From: Eubacterium sp.
GTDB lineage: Bacteria; Bacillota_A; Clostridia; Lachnospirales; Lachnospiraceae
Reading direction: 5' to 3'
Assembly (NCBI GenBank): GCA_017475785.1
Contig: JAFVEX010000102.1
Location: 1-7,188 of the forward strand
DNA length: 7,188 nt
Below the pieces are notes generated by a model. The model did not search any database, was not told the DNA's origin, and saw only the letters and a program-made list of their open reading frames with translations. The position numbers and the translations under genes were made by a program. Below, one piece after another: positions 1-6,040 of this stretch (position 1 is the first letter of the stretch; the number at the start of each line of letters is the position of its first letter).

Positions 1-66
1 ATCCCCGAACAGGAGATCCAGCAGAAACGCGGCTGTGACGACAAGAATTGGAATATATGCCTTCAA
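1..66 (-). CDS. cbiB: CbiB, adenosylcobinamide-phosphate synthase (N-terminal 22 codons only)
   Basis: Partial gene running off the left edge. The visible residues begin MKAYIPILVV and continue to AFLLDLLFGD, a hydrophobic stretch ending in the LLDLLFGD signature that opens CbiB/CobD proteins and forms their first membrane segment. The family is an integral membrane protein of roughly 300 residues that attaches (R)-1-aminopropanol or its phosphate to adenosylcobyric acid, giving adenosylcobinamide or its phosphate. The start is TTG at 66-64: it follows an AGGAAAGG Shine-Dalgarno site by 7 bases, and no ATG or GTG lies in this frame between it and the upstream cbiA stop at 114-112, which is in the same frame. 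It is the only gene here clearly separated from its upstream neighbour (45 bases). The assignment rests on only 22 residues, but motif and operon context agree. Confidence 0.82.
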   Translation of the reverse strand, partial: MKAYIPILVVTAAFLLDLLFGD

Positions 67-73
67 GGTATTA

Positions 74-81
74 CCTTTCCT
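74..81 (-). promoter_or_regulatory. Ribosome binding site of cbiB
   Basis: AGGAAAGG on the minus strand, 7 bases upstream of the TTG codon at 66-64. It decides the cbiB start, because no ATG or GTG is available in frame. It includes the end of the third copy of the 13-bp repeat, and the two upstream copies carry the same AGGAAAG core at spacings too long to serve this start. Confidence 0.65.
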
Positions 82-113
82 GTATTTCTTTCCTGTATTT
101 CTTTCCTGTATTT
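75..113 (-). repeat. Three perfect tandem copies of a 13-bp repeat in the cbiA-cbiB spacer
   Basis: On the minus strand the unit is AAATACAGGAAAG, present exactly three times head to tail (113-101, 100-88, 87-75) with no mismatch. The first copy begins at the second base of the cbiA stop codon, so the repeat lies entirely outside CbiA apart from the stop codon itself. The next bases (GTAATACC, 74-67) resemble a decayed fourth copy because they keep AATAC. Each copy carries AGGAAAG, a Shine-Dalgarno-like core, and the last helps form the cbiB ribosome site. A gain or loss of one copy would change the cbiA-cbiB spacing by 13 bases without altering either protein. Confidence 0.95.
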
Positions 114-1503
114 ATACTGGAACTTCCAAAAGCTTCTGTTTATCCCGGAACCCTGCGGCAGCGCGCAGAAAGGCCTCCGCGACGCCCGGATTCGCCGGAT
201 AAAACAGGTGCGGGAACCCGGCGTACATCGTACCGGTGCTGTGCGCGCAGTGCCAGCTGCGCTTTCCTCCTGGTTTGACCGCGAAAAACGCATGGCCGGG
301 ATCCGACGACTCATAGTGATGAAATTCATGCGCGCGGACAGGCCCTGTCTCCTGTCCGAAAAACGTCCCGTTTTGCAGCGTTATGTAACCAAATCTCGTG
401 AGCCGCCTGTTGTTGAATGCGTGCGCGTGAATGACTCCGCACATCGGCCAGGATCTGCCTTCCAGATCCTCCAGCGTATCATGCAGATACAGAAATCCCC
501 CGCACTCCGCGAGCACGGGCATTCCCGCCTCTGCCGCACAGCGGACTGCTGTGCGCATCTGTGCGTTCCTGGAAAGCGCTTCCGCGTGGAGTTCGGGATA
601 TCCCCCGCATAAAAGCAGGGCGTGAAGGTTGTCGGGAAGCGCGGTATCACTGACCGGTGAAAAATACACGAGCTCCGCGCCGGCGCGCGTCAGCATGCGC
701 AGGTTCTCCGCGTAGAAAAAGCAAAAAGCAGAGTCCTTTGCGACTCCGATCCGCAGCGGGCCAAAATCCGGAATTTCAGATGCCGTCGCTTCTCCGGACT
801 CCAGAGAGAGCGCTCCTGCTGTCTGGGCAATCGCAAAAAGCGCATCCAGATCAACCGTCTGATCCATCCTTTCTGCCAATAGCTGCAGCTGAAGATCCAG
901 TGTTTCTATTTCTTCAGGCATGAGAAGTCCCAGATGCCTGCTGTCCAGACGAACTTCCGGCATAACCGGGAGATAACCAACTACCCGGACCGGCATCGCG
1001 TCTTCTATCATCTTTTTGACTGCGGGATAAATCCCGGGGGAAATCTGATTCAAAATCACCCCGCGAATCACATTTCCGCCAGGGTACTGCAGCATGCCCG
1101 AAATCAGCGGCAGCAGCGTGGTACTCATGCCGCGCGCATTGACGATCAGGATCACCGGCGTCGCCGTCATGCCGGCCACATCACAACTGCTTCCCGCAGA
1201 AGATCCAAAGGACACCCCGTCAAAACAGCCCATGACGCCTTCTATTACAGTCACATCTGCGTTCCCGGCGCCTTCTGCGAGCATTCTCCGAAGAACGGCA
1301 GGCTCTGCCATAAACGCGTCCAGATTCCCTGCAGGCTGCCCGGTAATATGCGCGTGAAACATCGGATCGATAAAATCCGGGCCGCACTTGAAGGACTGCA
1401 CAGCATATTGTTTTTGTTTCAGCAGCTGCAGCAGTCCGCATGTAATTAATGTCTTGCCGCTTCCGCTTGCGGGCGCGGCCAGCAGAATTCTTCTCTGTGA
1501 CAT
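112..1503 (-). CDS. cbiA: CbiA, cobyrinate a,c-diamide synthase (glutamine-hydrolysing)
   Basis: 463 residues, close to the usual 450-460 for CbiA/CobB. The family uses ATP and glutamine to amidate the a and c side chains of cobyrinate in the cytoplasm. The N-terminal half is a dethiobiotin-synthetase-like ATPase domain with a P-loop, PASGSGKT, at residues 11-18 and the family block FKCGPDFIDP at 38-47. The C-terminal half (about 250-450) is a class I glutamine amidotransferase: LLLCGGYPELHAE at 297-309, the nucleophile Cys334 in LAECGGFLYL, HEFHHYES at 392-399, and His432 in GFPHLFYPANP, which sits at the position of the conserved catalytic histidine. All key residues look intact. The ATG at 1503 lies 2 bases after the stop of the upstream fusion gene and 7 bases after a GGAG site inside that gene's last codons. 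CbiA rather than CobB is chosen because every neighbour belongs to the cobalt-early pathway. Confidence 0.97.
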   Translation of the reverse strand: MSQRRILLAAPASGSGKTLITCGLLQLLKQKQYAVQSFKCGPDFIDPMFHAHITGQPAGNLDAFMAEPAVLRRMLAEGAGNADVTVIEGVMGCFDGVSFGSSAGSSCDVAGMTATPVILIVNARGMSTTLLPLISGMLQYPGGNVIRGVILNQISPGIYPAVKKMIEDAMPVRVVGYLPVMPEVRLDSRHLGLLMPEEIETLDLQLQLLAERMDQTVDLDALFAIAQTAGALSLESGEATASEIPDFGPLRIGVAKDSAFCFFYAENLRMLTRAGAELVYFSPVSDTALPDNLHALLLCGGYPELHAEALSRNAQMRTAVRCAAEAGMPVLAECGGFLYLHDTLEDLEGRSWPMCGVIHAHAFNNRRLTRFGYITLQNGTFFGQETGPVRAHEFHHYESSDPGHAFFAVKPGGKRSWHCAHSTGTMYAGFPHLFYPANPGVAEAFLRAAAGFRDKQKLLEVPV

Positions 1504-1505
1504 TT

Positions 1506-3473
1506 TTATTCTCCGGGTCCGTCGAAGGAAATCAGGCTGATCGGATTCTGGCCGATCATCATGTGTGATCTGCCTGCTCTGCGGGATTTTGCCACCGTGA
1601 TCTGGGTGATTTCCGGCTGGATCTGCGGATAGTCCCGAAGGGCTTCCAGCACTGCGGAAACCGTCTCCAGCGTAATAGCAGTCACGACAATTCTGACAGA
1701 AGGATTCTTCCTGAACAGCTGTCTGATCAGATCGCCAATCGTTCCTTTGCTCCCGCCGATCACCACCGCGTCCGGCTCCGGCAGGTCTTCCACTGCCTCC
1801 GGCGCGTGACCTTCCACAACAATCAGATTATCTGTTCCGAACTTCAGCTGATTTTTCCGGATCAGCGTGACGCCTTCCGGATTTATTTCAACGGCGTAAA
1901 CCAAACCGTCAGGAATCAGTCTCGCGATCTCAACTGAGATGGATCCGGTTCCCGCGCCAATATCATACACCGTGTCGTTTTCAGAAAGACGGAGTTTGGA
2001 AATCGCGGCCGTCCGGATCTCCTCCTTCGTCATCGGGACATTTCCGCGGATAAAGGCATCGTCCGGCAGTCCGGGTACCACAATAGATTCCGGAGTGGGA
2101 TTTTGGATCAGCAAAACCGCGATGGGGCTTGTCTCCAGGCCGGTAAAATCCGCCGGGTGTCCGCGCAGAATCCGCTCATCAGGACTGCCAAGCTGTTCGC
2201 CGATCACGAGCTGCAGCTCCTCCATGCCATAGAGCAGGAAGGACTGGCAGAGATTCCGCACATCGTCCCTGCGGCCCAGAAGGCAAAAACTCTGTGCGTT
2301 CCGCCGGACATGTCCGATGATATTCTGCTGCCGCCCGTGTATACTCAGGAGCTTTGTCTTCTCATAAGAAAATCCGGCTTTTGCGGCAAACGCGGAAAGT
2401 GAGGAAATACCCGGAAAGCACCGGATCATGCCCGAGGCAATTTCTTCAGAAAAGGCGGCCGCGCCGCTGTAAAAACCTGTGTCGCCGGAAAACAGAACCG
2501 CGGCTTTCCGGTGCGTTTTGTCTTCCCGTAAGATGGCGCGGATCTCTTCCGCGCGGTATTCAAATATGGTGTCAGCGTGCCCGCACGCCGCAGCCTCCAC
2601 TACGCGCTTCGCGCCGATGACGAGATCCGAATCAGCCAGCCAGGCCGCGGCAGAAACCGTCAGATCAGCTCCGCATCCGGTGCCAATCAGCGCTGCTTCT
2701 TGAGCGCCATACTTCTTTTGCAGGAATCGAATGCACGCTTCCGGTGATATCCCCTGTTCCTGACTCGGCTTTCCAATTACGAGCACCTGACAGCCTGCCG
2801 CTTCTGCCGCGTCCAGTTTTTCCATAAATCCGCCTGTGGCGCCTGTTTCCTTCGTCACGAGCCACTTTGCCCCGACATGGCGGATGCAGGCGAGATTCAT
2901 CTCTCTGGAAAATGGTCCCTGCATACAGAGGATATGCGAAGCGCTAAGCCCTGCCTCCTCTGCCAGGCCAAGTGATGCCGGCACAGAGAGAATCCGCGCG
3001 AAAAACCGCTCCGAAAAACCCGGAACAGTCGAAAAATCACGCAGATTTTTGCTGCCGGTGGTCAGCAGAACCGGTCCTTCTGTCTGCGCGAGAAAGGCGG
3101 CTGCATCTTCCACAGATTCTGCCAGAAAGACTCCTTCGCGGCTTCTCCATTGCTCCTGTTCATCGGTGCTGCGAAGCACCCGCAGATATTTGCAGCCGGT
3201 TTTCCTGGCAGCCTTTTTCAGGTTTTCCGAGACGACGGCGGCATATGGATGTGTCGCGTCTATCACAACCGCGCCGGTATTTTCCTGGAAGCATGCTTCC
3301 ATCGCTTCCGCGTCCATCCGCCCGCTGGAAACCGCCGTGCGGCGCAGGTGACGGAGCACCTCCCCGCCATATTCTGTTGCAGTAAAAACGCAGGCCGGAA
3401 GGGACTGCGTTTCCAGATACTCAGCAATCTGCCGGCCTTCTGTCGTGCCGGCAAAGAGCAGTATTTCATACAT
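1506..3473 (-). CDS. CbiJ-CbiE-CbiT fusion: cobalt-precorrin-6A reductase / C5-methyltransferase / C15-methyltransferase (decarboxylating)
   Basis: One 655-residue protein with three enzyme domains. Residues 1-257 are CbiJ/CobK, which reduces cobalt-precorrin-6A to 6B with a nicotinamide cofactor: LLFAGTTEGR at 5-14, VIDATHPYA at 70-78, LTTGSKNL at 137-144, LVTKETGATGG at 205-215. Residues 258-470 are CbiE, the C5-methyltransferase: SGDTGFYSGA at 329-338, PGISSLSAFAAKAG at 354-367, LSIHGR at 376-381. Its first glycine loop reads GTGCG where the family usually has GxGPG. Residues 475-655 are CbiT, which methylates C15 and decarboxylates the C12 acetate: GNVPMTKEEIR at 477-487, the SAM loop DIGAGTGSISVEIA at 504-517, VEINPEG at 528-534, VVIGGSKG at 570-577. 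CbiE-CbiT fusions (CobL) are common; the added CbiJ domain is less usual. The ATG at 3473 is chosen because AGAGGA sits 7 bases before it and the protein then begins MYEILLFAG as CbiJ proteins do. It overlaps cbiH by 8 bases. Confidence 0.95.
   Translation of the reverse strand: MYEILLFAGTTEGRQIAEYLETQSLPACVFTATEYGGEVLRHLRRTAVSSGRMDAEAMEACFQENTGAVVIDATHPYAAVVSENLKKAARKTGCKYLRVLRSTDEQEQWRSREGVFLAESVEDAAAFLAQTEGPVLLTTGSKNLRDFSTVPGFSERFFARILSVPASLGLAEEAGLSASHILCMQGPFSREMNLACIRHVGAKWLVTKETGATGGFMEKLDAAEAAGCQVLVIGKPSQEQGISPEACIRFLQKKYGAQEAALIGTGCGADLTVSAAAWLADSDLVIGAKRVVEAAACGHADTIFEYRAEEIRAILREDKTHRKAAVLFSGDTGFYSGAAAFSEEIASGMIRCFPGISSLSAFAAKAGFSYEKTKLLSIHGRQQNIIGHVRRNAQSFCLLGRRDDVRNLCQSFLLYGMEELQLVIGEQLGSPDERILRGHPADFTGLETSPIAVLLIQNPTPESIVVPGLPDDAFIRGNVPMTKEEIRTAAISKLRLSENDTVYDIGAGTGSISVEIARLIPDGLVYAVEINPEGVTLIRKNQLKFGTDNLIVVEGHAPEAVEDLPEPDAVVIGGSKGTIGDLIRQLFRKNPSVRIVVTAITLETVSAVLEALRDYPQIQPEITQITVAKSRRAGRSHMMIGQNPISLISFDGPGE
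1511..1514 (-). promoter_or_regulatory. Ribosome binding site of cbiA
   Basis: GGAG, 7 bases upstream of the cbiA ATG at 1503, lying within the last sense codons of the cbiJ-E-T fusion gene. The stop codon of that gene lies between the site and the start, so ribosomes ending the fusion protein finish right at the cbiA start, which favours coupled translation. Confidence 0.65.
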
Positions 3474-4197
3474 CTCGATATCCTCTGGGTGTGACCATCT
3501 TTCCATCTATGACGCGCGTATGGGAATTTCCGATGTAAACGGTCGTAAACATGTCTGCCTGCCACCCGGAAAGCGCTTCAAAAGACATGATTTTCGTCTC
3601 TGTTCCGTCGCGGCCGATGTTGCGGACGATTCCGCAGACCGTCTCCGGGCTGCGCCACGGCGCCATCACTTCACAGGCACGCCGCAGATAATCGCTTCTT
3701 GTCCGGCTGGACGGATTGTACAGGCAGATCACAAAATCTGCCTCCGCGGCCGCGGCGAGCCGCTTCTCTATCGTCTCCCACGGCGTCAGACGGTCGCTCA
3801 GGCTGATCACAGCGAAATCATGCATCAGAGGCGCCCCAAGCTCTGCGGCCCCTCCATTTGCGGCCGTGACACCGGGAATGACACGGATCTCCACTTCCGG
3901 CCATTCCGGGCTCAGCTCATAGATCAGTCCGGCCATTCCGTAGACGCCCGCGTCGCCGCTGCACACCATGGCAACATGCTTTCCGCCGGAAGCCTCCTCA
4001 AGCGCGATGCGGCAGCGCTCCGTCTCGCGCATCATCGGCGTGGCCAGAAACGTCTTCTCCGGTAAATATGCCCGCACGAGGTCTGTATATACCGTATATC
4101 CGATCACCGTGTCACACTGGCAAAGGCTCTCCCACGCCTCTTCTGTCATCTTTTCCCGGCACCCGGGACCCAATCCCACAATGTCGATTCTCTTCAA
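3466..4197 (-). CDS. cbiH: CbiH, cobalt-precorrin-3 C17-methyltransferase (ring-contracting)
   Basis: 243 residues, the usual size of the single-domain CbiH/CobJ form. It uses S-adenosylmethionine to methylate C17 of cobalt-precorrin-3 and drives contraction of the macrocycle to cobalt-precorrin-4. Tetrapyrrole-methylase motifs are in order: GLGPG at 8-12, CSGDAGVYGMAGL at 79-91, PGVTAAN at 108-114, LSDRLTPWE at 133-141 and CLYNPSSRTR at 158-167, a combination specific to this family. The C-terminal extension with an iron-sulfur site known from long CbiH60-type enzymes is absent. The start codon is TTG at 4197-4195, supported by GGAGAG 7 bases upstream and by the immediate methylase start KRIDIVGLGPG. 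It overlaps the cbiG stop by four bases (TTGA), and its own end overlaps the next start by eight. Confidence 0.96.
   Translation of the reverse strand: MKRIDIVGLGPGCREKMTEEAWESLCQCDTVIGYTVYTDLVRAYLPEKTFLATPMMRETERCRIALEEASGGKHVAMVCSGDAGVYGMAGLIYELSPEWPEVEIRVIPGVTAANGGAAELGAPLMHDFAVISLSDRLTPWETIEKRLAAAAEADFVICLYNPSSRTRSDYLRRACEVMAPWRSPETVCGIVRNIGRDGTETKIMSFEALSGWQADMFTTVYIGNSHTRVIDGKMVTPRGYRDV
3481..3486 (-). promoter_or_regulatory. Ribosome binding site of the cbiJ-E-T fusion gene
   Basis: AGAGGA inside the 3' end of cbiH, 7 bases before the ATG at 3473. It settles the choice of start: an in-frame ATG further upstream at 3506 has no purine-rich site before it and would add 11 residues (MERWSHPEDIE) ahead of the normal CbiJ N-terminus. 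Confidence 0.7.
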
Positions 4198-5288
4198 AAT
4201 TCTACTCTCCAGTCTGCCATCGCCACGGCACAGGTCACGCCGTCCCGGCTGATTTTCCGGACAACTAATTTTCCCCGGCTGGACAAAACAGCCGCCCGCT
4301 CACAGACATTGTCAACGCCTGTAATTTCTTCTACAAAATCGGAGGCCGTGAACGTCCCCTCTGCCTCTCTGAGCGCCTCTGCCGAATATGTGCGAAGCGG
4401 CAGTCCGAACTTCCTGCAAAATGCCAGAAGGCCGGGTTCTTCCGCCTTAAGATCAATGGTCGCGGCCTCACGCAGCCCCTCCTGGAACAGACACGCACTG
4501 TCCAGCGCTTCCTTTACGACTTCTTCGATCGCGGATGCCTTTGTCCCGCGCTTGCAGCCGATCCCGAGCGTCAGGCAGCGAGGAATGAGCCAGAGCGTGT
4601 GATTAAAATACGCGCGGCTGTAAGACGGACTGATGTTGATGCCAAGCGAAATGCCGTCTGTCCGCTCGCCGTTTGCCTCCGTCTCCTGAAACAGCTTGTC
4701 GGACCACACAAGTCCCTCCGGCAGTCTGCCATTGATCGGAAACGGCGTGTAAAACCCGACGGACTCCCCGCCGATGATCGCTGCGGAAACTTCTTTCGCG
4801 TACGTCATGCTGGACAGCTCCAGATCATGCTCTTTGGCGTAGACATCTACCGCGAATTTATTGTGTATGTCGGTCGCCGTGGTGATAACAGGCGTGCTGC
4901 CGATCCTGGCGGCGAGCTTCTGCACAAATTCATTTGCGCCGCCGATATGTCCGGAGAGCAGCGCAATACAGAAGGTTCCTTTTTCGTCCAGAACGACGAC
5001 AGCCGGGTCATTCCGTTTGTCTTTCACAAAAGGCGCGATCGCCCTCACCGCAATTCCAATCGCGGAAATAAAGATCAGCACGTCTGAGTCCCCGAAGTGC
5101 TCATCCGTCCACTCATGCAGCGACTGGCGCAGTGACTGCACAGGAGATTTCTTTTCCGGCCTGAAGGAACTCTTGCAGACCCAGAAAGCCTCTTCCCCGG
5201 CATAATCCGCGTCGGTCTCAAATACCTTTTGAATCCGTTCCGCAACTTCAATTCCGTTCTTAGAAAAGCAAATACCGTTTATTTTCAT
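4194..5288 (-). CDS. cbiG: CbiG, cobalt-precorrin-5A hydrolase
   Basis: 364 residues, normal for stand-alone CbiG. The enzyme opens the delta-lactone of cobalt-precorrin-5A and releases the two-carbon fragment as acetaldehyde, a step found only in the oxygen-independent pathway. The N-terminal part carries ISAIGIAVRAIAP at 74-86, the middle carries LLSGHIGGANE at 110-120 followed by TTATDIHNKFAVD at 136-148, and the C-terminal domain carries LGIGCKRGT at 241-249 and TGVDNVCERAA at 323-333. All three blocks are hallmarks of the family and none is disrupted. The ATG at 5288 overlaps the cbiF stop as ATGA. The nearest purine-rich site (GGAG) is 14 bases away, so initiation probably depends on coupling to cbiF. 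Some genomes fuse CbiG to CbiH or another methylase; here it is separate. Confidence 0.96.
   Translation of the reverse strand: MKINGICFSKNGIEVAERIQKVFETDADYAGEEAFWVCKSSFRPEKKSPVQSLRQSLHEWTDEHFGDSDVLIFISAIGIAVRAIAPFVKDKRNDPAVVVLDEKGTFCIALLSGHIGGANEFVQKLAARIGSTPVITTATDIHNKFAVDVYAKEHDLELSSMTYAKEVSAAIIGGESVGFYTPFPINGRLPEGLVWSDKLFQETEANGERTDGISLGINISPSYSRAYFNHTLWLIPRCLTLGIGCKRGTKASAIEEVVKEALDSACLFQEGLREAATIDLKAEEPGLLAFCRKFGLPLRTYSAEALREAEGTFTASDFVEEITGVDNVCERAAVLSSRGKLVVRKISRDGVTCAVAMADWRVEF
4205..4210 (-). promoter_or_regulatory. Ribosome binding site of cbiH
   Basis: GGAGAG within the final codons of cbiG, 7 bases upstream of the TTG start at 4197. It is the main sequence evidence that translation begins at this TTG. 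Confidence 0.65.
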
Positions 5289-6040
5289 TTCGCTGTTCGA
5301 TACTCCGTAGAAAATTCAGGGTCATACAACTTCGATAAGGAATACGCGGCAGGCGCTACAACATCCCCGATCAGAAGAAGCGCCGTCTTGGAAATGCCTT
5401 CCCGCGCCGCGGCTTCCGCAAGTGTCCCCACGGTGCAGATCACTTTTTTCTCATCAGGCCAGGTCGCTTTGTAAACAATTGCCGCGGGGGTATCTGCCTC
5501 ATATCCGCCCTCCTGGAGTTCCCTGGAGACCTCCTCCAGCATCCCCGCGGAAAGAAACAGAACCATCGTCGCGTGGTGCGCCGCAAAAGAGCGGATGCTC
5601 TCACGCTCCGGAACAGGCGTACGTCCGGCTGCCCGCGTCAGAATCACGCTCTGGGAAACGTCCGGAAGTGTATATTCCAGCCCTAGTGACGCCGCGGCTC
5701 CAAAAAAGGAACTGACGCCCGGGCACACATCATATGGGATTCCCTTCTCTGCAAGCGCGTCCATCTGCTCACGGGTCGCTCCGTACACCGACGGGTCTCC
5801 CGTGTGAAGACGCACAGTTGTCAAATCTGCGTCTTCTGCCTCTGTCATCACCTGAAGCACCTCATTCAGCGTCATGTACGCAGAATTGTAAACCGCGCAG
5901 TCTTCTTTCCGGCTGTTCAGCAGCGCAGGATTCACCAGTGAGCCCGCGTAGATGATGACATCTGCTTCTTCCAGCAGCTTTTTTCCGCGGACTGTGATCA
6001 GATCCTCTGCGCCGGGACCGGCTCCGACAAAATAAATCAT
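5285..6040 (-). CDS. cbiF: CbiF, cobalt-precorrin-4 C11-methyltransferase
   Basis: 251 residues, the standard length for CbiF/CobM. It transfers a methyl group from S-adenosylmethionine to C11 of cobalt-precorrin-4, giving cobalt-precorrin-5A, the substrate of the next gene product, CbiG. Visible motifs are VGAGPG at 5-10, YAGSLVNP at 31-38, HTGDPSVYGA at 79-88, CPGVSS at 106-111, LPDVSQSVILTRAAGRTPVP at 125-144 and YKATWPDE at 190-197. The YAGSLVNP and LTRxxGRTPxP blocks separate CbiF from the other corrin methylases. The ATG at 6040 overlaps the cbiD stop as ATGA, with AGGAG 11 bases upstream. The product is a soluble cytoplasmic enzyme, and nothing in the sequence suggests damage. Confidence 0.97.
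   Translation of the reverse strand: MIYFVGAGPGAEDLITVRGKKLLEEADVIIYAGSLVNPALLNSRKEDCAVYNSAYMTLNEVLQVMTEAEDADLTTVRLHTGDPSVYGATREQMDALAEKGIPYDVCPGVSSFFGAAASLGLEYTLPDVSQSVILTRAAGRTPVPERESIRSFAAHHATMVLFLSAGMLEEVSRELQEGGYEADTPAAIVYKATWPDEKKVICTVGTLAEAAAREGISKTALLLIGDVVAPAAYSLSKLYDPEFSTEYRTAK

Noticed and set aside
67..75. Short inverted repeat GGTA-N-TACC just before cbiB, as an operator or hairpin
   Set aside because: Four-base arms with a one-base centre cannot form a hairpin and are too short to call a protein site.
67..111. Terminator or new promoter between cbiA and cbiB
   Set aside because: The 45-base spacer is the 13-bp repeat plus the ribosome site; no stem-loop with a T-tract and no convincing -35/-10 pair is visible.
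208..1449. Plus-strand open frames of up to 171 residues (for example 208-612 and 934-1449) opposite cbiA
   Set aside because: They are antisense to a gene with intact motifs over its full length; their translations are rich in Arg, Pro and Ser, have no recognisable domain, and fit shadow frames of a GC-rich coding strand.
3474..3506. Upstream ATG at 3506 as the start of the CbiJ-E-T fusion
   Set aside because: It would add 11 residues unlike any CbiJ N-terminus and lacks a ribosome site; the ATG at 3473 has AGAGGA at 7 bases and gives the expected start.
2836..4065. Long plus-strand open frames (2836-3351 and 3445-4065) across the fusion gene and cbiH
   Set aside because: Same reasoning: they lie opposite well-conserved enzymes and the translations show no family features.
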